Assembly (NCBI RefSeq): GCF_004570865.1
Contig: NZ_SPQS01000002.1
Span: forward strand, 248,001 to 312,000
Origin: Bradyrhizobium frederickii
GTDB lineage: Bacteria; Pseudomonadota; Alphaproteobacteria; Rhizobiales; Xanthobacteraceae
DNA length: 64,000 nucleotides
Direction: 5' to 3'
A program made the position numbers and the translations under genes. Within the stretch, counting starts at the first letter, position 1. The number at the start of each line of letters is the position of its first letter. The notes beneath the pieces were generated by a model. The model was not told where the DNA came from and made no database searches. It worked only from the letters and a program-made list of their open reading frames with translations. Shown here piece by piece: positions 32,936 to 41,931 of this stretch.

Positions 32936-34134
32936 CGCTTCAGGGCGAAGGTGAGCAGGGCCGCGGCGGCAAGGGCCGCGCCGACGCCGACCACGCATGC
33001 GGGCCATCCGAAAGCGTCGAACAGGCGCCCGAGCATGGCCGTACCGACCAGCCCGCCGCCGAAATAGCATGCAAGATACGTCCCGCTGGCAATGCCGCGG
33101 TTTTCAGTCGCCGCCTGTCCGACGAAGCCCGTGGCGGCGGCCTGCGCGAAGAATGTGCCGACGCCGACCAGAACCATGCCGGTGAGCACCTCAGGCAGCC
33201 GCGCTGTCAGCATCAGCGGCAGGCCGATGCCAGCAACGGCGAGCGCCCCCCAGATCGTGGGACGCGTTCCGAGCTTTGATGCCACCCTGCCGGCCAGAAG
33301 CGTCGTGACGACCGACGGCAGGAACACGAAATAGACGAGGCCGAGATCCATCATGCCCAGCGCCAGCGGCGGGCGCACTAGCACGAAATTGACGAAGGTA
33401 AAGGTGCCGATGAAGGCGAACAGGATGCAGAAGCCGATGCCGTAGGCCGCGCGCAATCGCGGATCGCGCCAATGCGCGATGGTGGCGGCAAGCGGCGAAG
33501 CCGTCGGCGTCATCGCATGCATCGGTTGCACGCGCCGAATGGTGAAATAGACCAGCGCCGCGCCCGCCAGATTGAGGGCCGCGAACAAATAGAAATTCCA
33601 GGCGAGGCCAAGGCCATCGGCAACCGCCGCCGAGATCAGCCGGCCGACCAGATTGCTGGCGACGTTTCCGGTGATGTAGGCCGCGAAGGCGCTGCCGGCG
33701 TCCATCGCGCTGCATTGCTCCCCGAGATGGGCGAGGGTGAGCGCGAAGGCGGACGCCATGCACAGGCCCTGCGCGACCCGCAAGGCAGTAAAGACGGCAA
33801 GATTTGGCGCCGAGGCGAGCAGGCTGGTGGGGATCGCCAGCAGCGTCAGGCTGAGCAGGATGCCGGTCCGCCGATCGATGTGCGGACTGAAGAAGCCGAC
33901 GACGAGGCTGGCTATGGCCATGCCGAAGGTGCCGGCGTTGACGGCAAAGCTCATCGCAGCGGGCGTGACGCCGTAGTGCCGCGTCAGCGAAGGCAGGATC
34001 GCCTGCGTCGCGAACAGGTCGACGACCGTCAGGAATGCGGTCAGCCCGATCACGACCGAGCGAAGCACGAGACCGGACAAATGCGCGTCCATCGCCATTG
34101 CGGACGGCTTGATCGGCGTGGAAAGGTCGGTCAT
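32932..34134 (-). CDS. MFS transporter
   Basis: About 400 residues, 12 helices, with FATQAILPSLTRHYGVTPAAM near the start and FFSPHIDRRTGILLSL in the loop 2-3 region, as in drug or metabolite efflux MFS proteins of the YnfM type. The start is the ATG at MTDLSTP; a longer frame begins in the intergenic repeat and has no ribosome site. Substrate is unknown. Its stop overlaps that of fixS, so transcripts from the two genes must run into each other. Confidence 0.87.
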   Translation of the reverse strand: MTDLSTPIKPSAMAMDAHLSGLVLRSVVIGLTAFLTVVDLFATQAILPSLTRHYGVTPAAMSFAVNAGTFGMAIASLVVGFFSPHIDRRTGILLSLTLLAIPTSLLASAPNLAVFTALRVAQGLCMASAFALTLAHLGEQCSAMDAGSAFAAYITGNVASNLVGRLISAAVADGLGLAWNFYLFAALNLAGAALVYFTIRRVQPMHAMTPTASPLAATIAHWRDPRLRAAYGIGFCILFAFIGTFTFVNFVLVRPPLALGMMDLGLVYFVFLPSVVTTLLAGRVASKLGTRPTIWGALAVAGIGLPLMLTARLPEVLTGMVLVGVGTFFAQAAATGFVGQAATENRGIASGTYLACYFGGGLVGTAMLGRLFDAFGWPACVVGVGAALAAAALLTFALKR

Positions 34135-34163
34135 GGCGTGATTGTCCGCATATTGTGGGTGGT

Positions 34164-34200
34164 CATTCCGGGATGGCGCAGCAGCGCCAGGCCCGGAATG
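34164..34200. repeat. Intergenic palindrome, CATTCCGGG type
   Basis: Outer arms CATTCCGGG (34164-34172) and CCCGGAATG (34192-34200) enclose an inner stem TGGCGC/GCGCCA. This double palindrome is a common dispersed type in Bradyrhizobium-like genomes. It lies between the cupin and MFS genes and may end the cupin transcript. Confidence 0.65.
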
Positions 34201-34227
34201 GTGGGGATGCAAGCCCCAAGCGCGTCC

Positions 34228-34710
34228 TTACATGTGGTGGTCGTTGGGATCCTTGCGGACGTCGCCGACATAGAGGATGACGGTCTCCTTGCCGAGGTTC
34301 TTCCACCAATGCGAGGTGCCGTGGACCTCGGGACGGATGTCGCCGGCCTTGTGCATGATCGGATCGACGCAGTTGGAGGCGTATTCGACGATCTCGCCCT
34401 GCTGCACGAAGATCAACGCGGGACGGTCGTCATGGCTGTGCCACGGCACGATGCCGCCGGGCGCGATGGTCAGCTTGCGGAAGCGCAGCTCGCGACCCTC
34501 GATATGGGCGGGCTGCTTGCCGAGGTCGATGGCGCCCAGCGTCACGTCGGTGACGCCCACCGGCTTGTAGTCGACCATCTGTTGTGCGTTCGGCTTGACC
34601 TTGTCGGCTGGGCATTCACCCGCGACGACCGGCTGCGACGCGAATGTCAGCGCGCCGACGACGGCGAGGCCGGACCAGACCAGGCGCGACAATGTGGGAT
34701 GCTTGGACAT
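34228..34710 (-). CDS. Secreted cupin-domain protein
   Basis: 160 residues: signal peptide (about 1-30, PVVAGE) and a single cupin barrel with the metal-type motif WHSHDDRPALIFVQQGE and a later GTSHWWKN strand. One Cys lies near the mature N-terminus (GECPADK) and another in YASNCVDP, which could pair in the periplasm. Cupins of this size include binding and simple oxygenase or isomerase proteins; no specific role can be given. It lies alone, in the same direction as the MFS gene on its left. Confidence 0.87.
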   Translation of the reverse strand: MSKHPTLSRLVWSGLAVVGALTFASQPVVAGECPADKVKPNAQQMVDYKPVGVTDVTLGAIDLGKQPAHIEGRELRFRKLTIAPGGIVPWHSHDDRPALIFVQQGEIVEYASNCVDPIMHKAGDIRPEVHGTSHWWKNLGKETVILYVGDVRKDPNDHHM

Positions 34711-34996
34711 GGGAAGTCTCCTGTGTTGGCCGCAACCTCGCTGGTCGCCGGCTATGACGGGAGCTTGGTCGAGATCGCGTCGATCCTGAAATGCCGGCTT
34801 GCTCTCGATGCGATAGCGATGCGCTATGTTGATGCGCGGCGGCTATCGATCCGATTGGGTAACGGCATTTCCGCATTCGTCCCTTTCGGCGTCCGATGAC
34901 AGGGCGGGCTCGATTGGCGCCCGGTTTCGCGGCCGCCCCTTGCGGTCGGCCGAACCGGGAAACTAATATTCACCGAATGCAATGCCGGAGCAGAAG

Positions 34997-35713
34997 ATGA
35001 CATCTCTCTCGCCAGCCGATGCCGAACAGCTCAGGCTTGCCTTCCAGCGCTGCCGCGACATGGACGGCACGCTGAACGAGCAGCTCCGCGCCTATGCCGA
35101 TGCCAGTCGTGCGGTCTTTCCGGCCTATGGCGAGGCAGTCGATCGCCTGGTCGCGAGATTGGGCGGGAACGGCGGCGGCGAGACCGCGCCGCGTCCGGGC
35201 GATGCGATGCCGCCGTTCATGCTGCCGGACGAGGGCGGACGTCTGGTCGCGATGCCTGCGCTGCTGGAGCGCGGTCCGCTCGCCGTGATGTTCTTCCGCG
35301 GCCATTGGTGTCCCTATTGCAGGCTCAATGTCCGTGCCGTGGTCCAGGCACTCGACCGTATCAAGGCCATGGAGGCACAGGTCGTCGCAATCATGCCGGA
35401 GACGCAGGAATACACTGGTCAGCTCAAGGCCGAATCCGGCGCGCCGTTTCCGATCCTGACCGATCTCGACAACGGCTATGCGCTGTCGCTTAATCTCGCG
35501 ATCTGGCTCGGCGCCGAGATCCAGCACCTGTTGTCGTATCAGGACATGGCGAAATTTCACGGCAATGACGGCTGGATGCTGCCGATCCCGGCCGTGTTCG
35601 TGGTCGGCCGCGACGGGATCGTCAAAGCACGGTTCGTCGATCCCGATTTCCGCAAGCGCATGGAGATCGATGATCTGCTCGCGGCGCTGGAGAGCGCGAA
35701 CCGGGAGAACTGA
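34997..35713 (+). CDS. Peroxiredoxin-like (AhpC/TSA) protein
   Basis: 238 residues: an N-terminal helical extension (about 1-60) and a thioredoxin-fold domain with FFRGHWCPYCRLNVRAVVQ, Cys105 and Cys108 forming a CxxC pair. This is the peroxiredoxin-like group that uses CPYC rather than the single-Cys TxxC motif. It probably reduces peroxides or disulfides in the cytosol. The start at 34997 follows CCGGAGCAGAAG; an ATG 15 bases upstream has no ribosome site. A dispersed repeat follows it. Confidence 0.87.
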   Translation: MTSLSPADAEQLRLAFQRCRDMDGTLNEQLRAYADASRAVFPAYGEAVDRLVARLGGNGGGETAPRPGDAMPPFMLPDEGGRLVAMPALLERGPLAVMFFRGHWCPYCRLNVRAVVQALDRIKAMEAQVVAIMPETQEYTGQLKAESGAPFPILTDLDNGYALSLNLAIWLGAEIQHLLSYQDMAKFHGNDGWMLPIPAVFVVGRDGIVKARFVDPDFRKRMEIDDLLAALESANREN

Positions 35714-35721
35714 GCACTTCT

Positions 35722-35820
35722 TCCTCTCCCCTTGCGGGAGAAGGTGGCGCGGAGCGCCGGATGAGGGGTATCTAGCCCCATACAGGGATGTCCGCCGAGA
35801 TATACCCCTCACCCAAGTGA
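35722..35820. repeat. Dispersed repeat, CTCTCCCCTTGCGGGAG type
   Basis: Contains CTCCC...GGGAG, then GGCGCGGAGCGCC, then TGAGGGGTA (35762-35770) that pairs with TACCCCTCA (35803-35811). The order is that of a widespread alphaproteobacterial intergenic element. It separates convergent genes (peroxiredoxin-like and LysR). A related CTCTCTCACAAGGAGCGAG segment follows to about 35870. Confidence 0.65.
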
Positions 35821-35908
35821 GTTCGGATCTGCCAGCGTCGCTGCCCTCTCTCACAAGGAGCGAGGGCGCAGCAATTCGCATCTCGCTAGAGCGAGGGTGC
35901 TCGCCTTG

Positions 35909-36790
35909 CTAGCCCGCAATCTCCCGCCAGTCGGCGCCGCGCAGCATGCGCATCACGGCGTTGGCGACCGCCGTGCGCTGCCGGCCGGCCACGCCGTAAA
36001 GGCTGACGGTGCGGCGGGCGTCCAGTCCGGCGACGGTGGCGCGGGTCAGCGTTTCCGGCAAAGGCGATGTGTGCGGCACCATGGCGACGCCGATGTCGGC
36101 TTCGACCAGCTCGATCAGATCGCGCTCGCTCGAAATCTCGTGGCCATGTTCGATGCCGTGCTCGCGCAGGCTCGCGGCAATGCGGCGCGAATGCTCGCAG
36201 AAAGTCCGGCTCAGCAATTGCTCCGAGCGCAAATCGTCCAGCTCGATGCTGCTGCGGCCGGCCAGCCGATGTCCGTCGCCAACGACGAGCTCGAAACTCT
36301 CGGTGAACAGCGGCCAGGTGTCCAGCCGGTCCCAGGCCTCGTCGATCTCTGCGGCGATGCCGAGCTCGGCTTCTCCTTTCTTGAGGAAATCGGCGACCTC
36401 GCGGCTCGTTCCGCGCAGGAAGCGCAATTCGAGCCGGTTGAACTGCCGCCTGATCTCGTTGAGGTGCGGAATCAGCAATGCCAGATCGATCGAATGCGTC
36501 AGCGCGATACGCAGCGCGCCGACCTCTCCGCTCCTGAACGAGGAGGCGAGCGAGCGCGCGCCGACCGCGGCATCATAGCACTGCTTCAGCAGCGGATGCA
36601 TGCGCTGGCCGAGCTCGGTCAGTTGCGCCGCCGGTCGCTCGCGGCGAAACAAGTCGCCGCCGAGTTCGGCCTCGAGCTGCTTGATCGCGCGCGTCAGCGA
36701 AGGCTGCGTGACGTTGCACTCCTCCGCCGCGCGCGTGAAATTGAGCAACTGCGCCACCGCGAGGAAATAGCGGACCTGGTGCATTTCCAT
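35909..36790 (-). CDS. LysR-family transcriptional regulator
   Basis: 293 residues with the LysR helix-turn-helix at the N-terminus (QLLNFTRAAEECNVTQPSLT, about 14-33) and an effector domain from about 90 to 293 with the usual DLALLIPHLNEIRRQF and IGVAMVP landmarks. It diverges from the 3-hydroxybutyrate dehydrogenase gene across about 180 bp and is a natural candidate for its regulator. A 7-bp inverted repeat lies 17 bp upstream of its start. Confidence 0.9.
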   Translation of the reverse strand: MEMHQVRYFLAVAQLLNFTRAAEECNVTQPSLTRAIKQLEAELGGDLFRRERPAAQLTELGQRMHPLLKQCYDAAVGARSLASSFRSGEVGALRIALTHSIDLALLIPHLNEIRRQFNRLELRFLRGTSREVADFLKKGEAELGIAAEIDEAWDRLDTWPLFTESFELVVGDGHRLAGRSSIELDDLRSEQLLSRTFCEHSRRIAASLREHGIEHGHEISSERDLIELVEADIGVAMVPHTSPLPETLTRATVAGLDARRTVSLYGVAGRQRTAVANAVMRMLRGADWREIAG

Positions 36791-36807
36791 GGATCGGCTC
36801 CCAGCAA

Positions 36808-36831
36808 GATCGGCCGGAAATCTAGCCGATC
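36808..36831. promoter_or_regulatory. Possible operator between LysR and bdhA
   Basis: GATCGGC (36808-36814) and GCCGATC (36825-36831) form a perfect 7-bp inverted repeat with a 10-bp spacer in the divergent region. LysR proteins often bind interrupted dyads near their own start. No binding evidence is available. Confidence 0.35.
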
Positions 36832-36969
36832 GAAGCGGGAAATGACATCCCGCCTGCGATAGCGCGGACGTATGGAGTCGGAAGCCAGCCGGTATTTCCG
36901 TTTGGGCCGGCGATCCTCCAGGGTTCTGCGAAGGCTTGAAACCCAGTCATCGCCAACGGAGACCGTGCC

Positions 36970-37794
36970 ATGAACATACCGCTGAAGCCGCAGACATCGC
37001 AGCCTGCACGCGCGCTGGCTGGCAGGGTCGCGCTCGTCACGGGCTCGACCAGCGGCATCGGTCTCGGTATCGCACGTGCCCTGGCCGCGGCCGGCGCCGA
37101 TGTCGTGCTGAACGGCCTCGGCGTCGCCAGCGAGATCGGCCGGACACGCGAGCAGATCGCCGCCGAGTTTGGCGTCAAGACGAGCTACTCGCCGGCCGAC
37201 ATGACCAGGCCGAGATCGATCGCCGAGATGATCGCGGCGACCATCGCCCAGTCCGGCCGGCTCGACATCCTCGTCAACAACGCCGGCATCCAGCATGTCG
37301 CGCCGCTCGAGCAATTTCCCGTCGAGAAATGGGACCAGATCCTCGCGATCAACCTGACCTCGGCCTTCCACACGACGCGGCTCGCACTGCCGGCGATGCG
37401 CCAGAACGGGTTTGGCCGGATCATCAACATCGCCTCCGCGCACGGGCTGGTCGGCTCGCCATTCAAGGCAGCCTATGTCGCCGCCAAGCACGGCATCGTC
37501 GGTCTGACGAAGGTCACGGCGCTGGAGACGGCGGAGGAGGGCATCACCTGCAACGCCGTGTGCCCGGGCTACGTCTATACGCCGCTGGTCGAAGCGCAGA
37601 TCGACGGGCAGGCCAAGGCGCACGGCATCTCCCGTGACCAAGTCATCCGCGACGTGCTGCTGGCGCAGCAGCCGAACAAGCACTTCGCCACGGTCGAAGA
37701 GCTCGGCGCGCTGACGGTGTTCCTGTCGACGGACGCGGCCGCTTCGATCACCGGCATCGCGCTTCCGGTCGACGGCGGCTGGACCGCGCATTGA
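36970..37794 (+). CDS. bdhA: 3-hydroxybutyrate dehydrogenase
   Basis: 274 residues, a classical SDR. TGSTSGIGLGIARALA is the NAD motif, NNAGIQHVAPLEQFP is characteristic of 3-hydroxybutyrate dehydrogenases, and the full active site is present: Ser in NIASAHG and YVAAK. The C-terminus ITGIALPVDGGWTAH also fits. It converts 3-hydroxybutyrate to acetoacetate, linked to polyhydroxybutyrate breakdown. The N-terminus carries about 14 extra residues compared with the shortest family members. It precedes a patatin gene in the same direction. Confidence 0.9.
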   Translation: MNIPLKPQTSQPARALAGRVALVTGSTSGIGLGIARALAAAGADVVLNGLGVASEIGRTREQIAAEFGVKTSYSPADMTRPRSIAEMIAATIAQSGRLDILVNNAGIQHVAPLEQFPVEKWDQILAINLTSAFHTTRLALPAMRQNGFGRIINIASAHGLVGSPFKAAYVAAKHGIVGLTKVTALETAEEGITCNAVCPGYVYTPLVEAQIDGQAKAHGISRDQVIRDVLLAQQPNKHFATVEELGALTVFLSTDAAASITGIALPVDGGWTAH

Positions 37795-37864
37795 GATGGG
37801 CCGGCGCAACAAGCCGCAGCGACGTGTGAATATTCGATCGGTGCAAGCTCACCAGGAGCGAGAC

Positions 37865-39013
37865 ATGAACGGTATGCAGGACAACACGCAGAGCAAGGGC
37901 GCGGATCTGCCCGGGCAGGTCGTGCTCGTGCTCCAGGGCGGCGGCGCGCTCGGGTCCTACCAGGCTGGCGTATATCAGGCGCTGCATGAAGCCGGGATCG
38001 AGCCGGACTGGATCATCGGCACCTCGATCGGCGCCATCAATGCCAGCCTGATCGCGGGCAACGCGCCCGGCCAGCGGCTGGCGCATTTGAAGGAGTTCTG
38101 GAAGCGGATGGAGCAGATTCCGGTTTGGAATCTGCGCACCGCGTTTCCCGGCTTCAACGAGAAGCTCACCTATTGGTCGACCGTCACCAACGGCATTCCC
38201 GGCTTCTTTCGCCCCAATCCGCTGGCGCATGCCGGTGATTCCTATCCGCTGGGAGCGGATCACGCCGGCTTCTATTCGACCGCGCCGCTGGAGAGGACGC
38301 TGCTCGAGCTGGTCGACTTCGGCCTGGTCAACCGCTGCTCGCCGCGGCTGACGGTCGGCGCGGCCCATGTCCGCAGCAGCCAGATGCGCTATTTCGACAG
38401 CCGCGACGGCAAGCTGACCGTGAAGCATGTGATGGCCTCGGGCGCGCTGCCGCCGGCGTTTCCGGCAGTGCGCATCGACGGCGAGCTCTATTGGGACGGC
38501 GGCATCCTCTCCAACACGCCGACCGAAGCCGTGTTCGACGACAATCCGCGCAGGAATTCGCTGATCTTCGCCGTGCATCTATGGAATCCGATAGGCGCGG
38601 AACCGACGACGATGGCGGAAGTGCTGAACCGGCACAAGGACGTACAATATTCGAGTCGTATCGCGAGTCAGATCGCCCGCCAGCAGCAGGCCCACCGCCT
38701 GCGGCACGTCATCAACCAACTCGCCGCGCGCCTCTCCGAGAGCGAGCGCCGCGACCCCGCAGTGCGGGAATTGATCAGCTACGGCTGTCCGACCCGGATG
38801 CATGTCGTGCGGCTGCTGGCGCCGCAGCTCGATCGTGAGACCCATACCAAGGACATCGACTTCAGCCCGTCCGGCATCATGCGGCGTTGGGACGCGGGCT
38901 ATGCGCATACGCGGTCTGTGCTCGAACGAAAGCCGTGGCTCGGCGAATTCGATCCGCTCGCCGGTGTGGTGCTGCACGAGCATATGGATGTGCTGCCGAT
39001 GGCGGCGGAATAG
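37865..39013 (+). CDS. Patatin-like phospholipase
   Basis: 382 residues: oxyanion motif LQGGGALGSYQAGV (about 23-36), nucleophile GTSIG (Ser54) and catalytic Asp in DGG (Asp211). The later part (about 260-382) resembles the C-terminal domain common in alphaproteobacterial patatins. Neighbouring bdhA suggests a link with polyhydroxybutyrate granules or lipid turnover, but that is inference. The start follows AGGAGCGAGAC. It is probably co-transcribed with bdhA (70 bp gap). Confidence 0.88.
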   Translation: MNGMQDNTQSKGADLPGQVVLVLQGGGALGSYQAGVYQALHEAGIEPDWIIGTSIGAINASLIAGNAPGQRLAHLKEFWKRMEQIPVWNLRTAFPGFNEKLTYWSTVTNGIPGFFRPNPLAHAGDSYPLGADHAGFYSTAPLERTLLELVDFGLVNRCSPRLTVGAAHVRSSQMRYFDSRDGKLTVKHVMASGALPPAFPAVRIDGELYWDGGILSNTPTEAVFDDNPRRNSLIFAVHLWNPIGAEPTTMAEVLNRHKDVQYSSRIASQIARQQQAHRLRHVINQLAARLSESERRDPAVRELISYGCPTRMHVVRLLAPQLDRETHTKDIDFSPSGIMRRWDAGYAHTRSVLERKPWLGEFDPLAGVVLHEHMDVLPMAAE

Positions 39014-39088
39014 GACGGCTCTTTCTTCATCGAATTGCCACAGGCCTTGCGGATCGTCGGTCATTCCTCGCAGCCGAAGGCCGCGCAG

Positions 39089-40039
39089 ATGGTGTCCGCG
39101 AACGATCTCGAGGCAACGCTCGATCAGGTCCGCGCCAACGCAGCGGGAGCGGTGGCCGGCGTGTTCGGTCCCGACACGCTGACCTGGCGGATCGACCGCG
39201 AGGCCGTCATCTTTCTCGGCGCCGGACGCGCGCTGTTGTTGCAGCTGGCCCATCCCTGGGTCGCCGCCGCCATCGCCGAGCACTCGAAGACTCTTGCCGA
39301 TCCGATCGGGCGCTTTCATCGCACCTTCGACATCATGTTTGCCATGGTGTTCGGCTCGCTCGACCGGGCGCTGCTGTCGTCGCGCCAGCTGCACCGGCGT
39401 CACAGCATGATCATCGGAGAGATGCCCGAGACGGTCGGCCCGTTTGCGGCAGGTTCGCGCTACCACGCCAACGACATCGCATCGCTGCGCTGGGTTCATG
39501 CGACGCTGGTGGAGTCCGCGCTGATGGCGCACGACCTGGTGCTGCCAGCTCTCTCGGCGGAAGAGCGCGAGCGTTACTGGAGCGAGAGCCGGCTGTTCGG
39601 TGCCTTGTTCGGGTTGACGGCAGACGATCTGCCGGCCGACTGGTCCGGCTTTACCGCCTACACCGCGGCGATGGCGCAATCGGAGACGCTGACCGTGAGC
39701 CCGGCGGCACGCGAGATCGCGACGCAGATTTTCGCCGGCGCACGCCCGTGGCTGCGGCCGCCGCGCTGGTACCGCGCGCTGACGGCGCGGATGTTGCCGG
39801 AAAGGCTGCGCGCCGGGTTCGCCTTTGCGCTCGACGCGAACGACGAGAGGGCGGTCGACAATGCACTGCGATGGATCCGGCGCGTCTATCCAAGACTGCC
39901 TGACCGGCTGCGCTATGTCGGCCCCTACCAGGAAGCACAGGCGCGCCTGCGCGGCGAACCGCAGCCCGACTGGATGACGCGCTGCCTCAACCGCGCCTGG
40001 ATCGGACGGCCGCAGATGGACATGCGCGGGAAGGGGTGA
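39089..40039 (+). CDS. MpaB-like (DUF2236-type) protein
   Basis: About 316 residues. The N-terminal VFGPDTLTWRIDREAVIFLGAGRALLLQLAHPWVAAAIAEHS region (given in parts) and FDIMFAMVFGSLDRAL match the MpaB/latex-clearing family, whose members use heme to oxidise hydrocarbons. The pair His-Pro and the buried Arg/His positions fit the heme pocket, but heme binding was not checked. Start: ATG at 39089 with GAAGG upstream is preferred; a TTG at 39035 in the same frame would add 18 residues. Confidence 0.8.
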   Translation: MVSANDLEATLDQVRANAAGAVAGVFGPDTLTWRIDREAVIFLGAGRALLLQLAHPWVAAAIAEHSKTLADPIGRFHRTFDIMFAMVFGSLDRALLSSRQLHRRHSMIIGEMPETVGPFAAGSRYHANDIASLRWVHATLVESALMAHDLVLPALSAEERERYWSESRLFGALFGLTADDLPADWSGFTAYTAAMAQSETLTVSPAAREIATQIFAGARPWLRPPRWYRALTARMLPERLRAGFAFALDANDERAVDNALRWIRRVYPRLPDRLRYVGPYQEAQARLRGEPQPDWMTRCLNRAWIGRPQMDMRGKG

Positions 40040-40049
40040 GGGCCCGATC

Positions 40050-40190
40050 TCTCGTGTCCCGGACAAGCCGGAACGCGCAAGCGTTGCGGCGCAGAGCCGG
40101 GACCCAGCGGCCTCGAACTCCGACGCGCCATGGGCCCCGGCTCAGCAGCGCACCGTCGAGGAGACGCTGCGCTGCGTCCGGGGCACGAGA
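40050..40190. repeat. About 140-nt palindromic dispersed repeat, copy 2
   Basis: Left end CTCGTGTCCCGGAC and right end GTCCGGGGCACGAG. The whole element is close to the reverse complement of 12367-12510, so the two copies are in opposite orientation. It lies between MpaB-like and glycogen synthase genes. Confidence 0.8.
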
Positions 40191-40220
40191 GGGGGAGTGA
40201 GGGCGCGTTCTCTCTCCACA

Positions 40221-40306
40221 CGTCATTGCGAGGAGCACTTGCGACGAAGCAATCCAGGCTGCCTCCGCGGAGACGGCTTGATTGCTTCGCTGCGCTCGCA
40301 TTGACG
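40221..40306. repeat. Palindromic repeat, CGTCATTGCGAG type
   Basis: Left end CGTCATTGCGAG and right end CTCGCATTGACG are imperfect inverted copies, with GAAGCAATCCAG and its near-complement inside. This is another intergenic type common in Bradyrhizobium and Rhodopseudomonas. Together with copy 2 of the 140-nt repeat it fills the 294-bp gap; no gene is seen there. Confidence 0.7.
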
Positions 40307-40333
40307 GAGCGTGTGTGGGCGCGCCGTCGCGCC

Positions 40334-41749
40334 TCACACCGACGCCAGCTTCCGGTACAGCGCGCTGTAGCTGCCCGCCGAAACACTCCAGGAGAACGAT
40401 CGTCCCATGGCGCTGCGGCGCATGGTGTCGAGCTGGTCCTGCGCCATGAAGGCCGAGAAGGCCCGGCGGACGCCGCCGAGGAAGGAATCGCGCGAGGGTT
40501 TCGAGAACAGGAATCCGGTCTCGCCGTCGGTGATGGTCTCGGCGAGGCCGCCGGTCTGGTGCCCGATCGGCAGCGAGCCGAAGCGCTGGGCGTACATCTG
40601 GCTGAGGCCGCACGGCTCGAAGCGCGACGGCATCAGGATGAAATCGCTGCCCGCAAAGATGCGGCGCGCCTGGGCGTCGTTGAAGCCGATCGCGACGCCG
40701 ATGGCGTCGGGGCGGCGGCGATGCGCGTCGATCAAGGCCTGCTCGAGCGCCGGCTCGCCGGATCCGGTGACCACGATCTGCCCGCCGGCATCGACGATCT
40801 CGTCGGCGGCCGACAGCACGAGGTCGATACCCTTTTGGTGCACGAGGCGCGCGACGATGCCGAACATCGGGCCGCGAGAGACCGCAAGCCCGAACTGCTT
40901 GCGGACGTAGTCCGCATTGGCCCTCTTGCCGACCCAGTCGCCGGCGCCGAACTGCTGGGCGAGCTGGGCGCAGGAGCGCGGGTCCCAGCTCTCGTCGATG
41001 CCGTTGAGGATGCCGGTGAGCTCGGCGGCGTCCGAGCGCAGGCGGAGCAGGCCCTCCAGACCGCAGCCGAACTCGGCCGTGGTGATCTCGCGCGCATAGG
41101 TGCCGCTGACCGTGGTGAGGTGCGAGGCGTAGACCAGGCCGGCCTTGAGGAAGGAGAGCTGGTCATAGAACTCGATGCCGTCGATGTGGAACGAGCTCTC
41201 CGGTGCGCCGATCCGCCGCAGCGCGTCCTTCGGGAAGAGGCCCTGATAGGCGAGGTTGTGAATAGTCAGGATCGACGGCAGCTTGGCGCCCTGCCAGGCG
41301 AGATAGGCCGGCACCAGCGAGGCCTGCCAGTCATTGGCATGGATCAGGTCTGCTGCCCAATTCTTGTCCAGCTTGCCCATGGCCAGCTCAGCGGCCGCCG
41401 AGGCAAAGCGCGCGAAGCGGATGTCGTTGTCCGGCCAGTCGCATCCGGACTCGTCGCCATAGGGATTGCCGGGCCGGTCGTACAGTTGCGAGCAGAGCAG
41501 CACGTAGACCGGCAGTCCGTCCTTGGTCGCGGCCCGGCCGAGCGAGCAGGCGGGCATTTCCGCGAACGCCGGGCAGCGGCCAACGATCTGAATATGCGTG
41601 AGTTGTTCGATGATGTCGCGATAGCCGGGCAGCATGACCCGGATATCGGCAAAGGAGCGAAGGGCGCGGGGGAGGGCAGCGGACACGGCGCCAAGGCCGC
41701 CGACGCGGACGAAGTCGTCCATCTCTGTCGTGACGAACAAGACCCTCAA
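40334..41749 (-). CDS. glgA: Glycogen synthase (ADP-glucose type, GT5)
   Basis: 471 residues. It begins MRVLFVTTEMDDFV, then has the GT5 donor region SRFEPCGLSQMYAQRFGSLP and QTGGLAETITDGETGF. The usual N-terminal ADP-glucose motif KxGGL reads RVGGL, a conservative change in a position normally important for substrate binding. The start is placed at a TTG after GGAAGAGGG, where the protein meets the family start; a GTG 60 bases upstream would add residues not seen in the family. It is not beside glgB, glgC or glgP. It may make glycogen or a related alpha-glucan. Confidence 0.85.
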   Translation of the reverse strand: MRVLFVTTEMDDFVRVGGLGAVSAALPRALRSFADIRVMLPGYRDIIEQLTHIQIVGRCPAFAEMPACSLGRAATKDGLPVYVLLCSQLYDRPGNPYGDESGCDWPDNDIRFARFASAAAELAMGKLDKNWAADLIHANDWQASLVPAYLAWQGAKLPSILTIHNLAYQGLFPKDALRRIGAPESSFHIDGIEFYDQLSFLKAGLVYASHLTTVSGTYAREITTAEFGCGLEGLLRLRSDAAELTGILNGIDESWDPRSCAQLAQQFGAGDWVGKRANADYVRKQFGLAVSRGPMFGIVARLVHQKGIDLVLSAADEIVDAGGQIVVTGSGEPALEQALIDAHRRRPDAIGVAIGFNDAQARRIFAGSDFILMPSRFEPCGLSQMYAQRFGSLPIGHQTGGLAETITDGETGFLFSKPSRDSFLGGVRRAFSAFMAQDQLDTMRRSAMGRSFSWSVSAGSYSALYRKLASV

Positions 41750-41931
41750 GAACAGCTGCCCTCTTCCGATCCCGTTTGCTGCTATGCAAGAACGGGTCCA
41801 GTTGCCCACGAATTCTTAAAGCCCGCCCACGCGGCGCGTCCGTTCGGTAAAGACTTTCCTACTCAGCCGCCGCCCTCTAGGGTCGCCGCATCAACAAGAG
41901 AGAACATCGAAGGTTCCAAGGGGCTTCGGGG

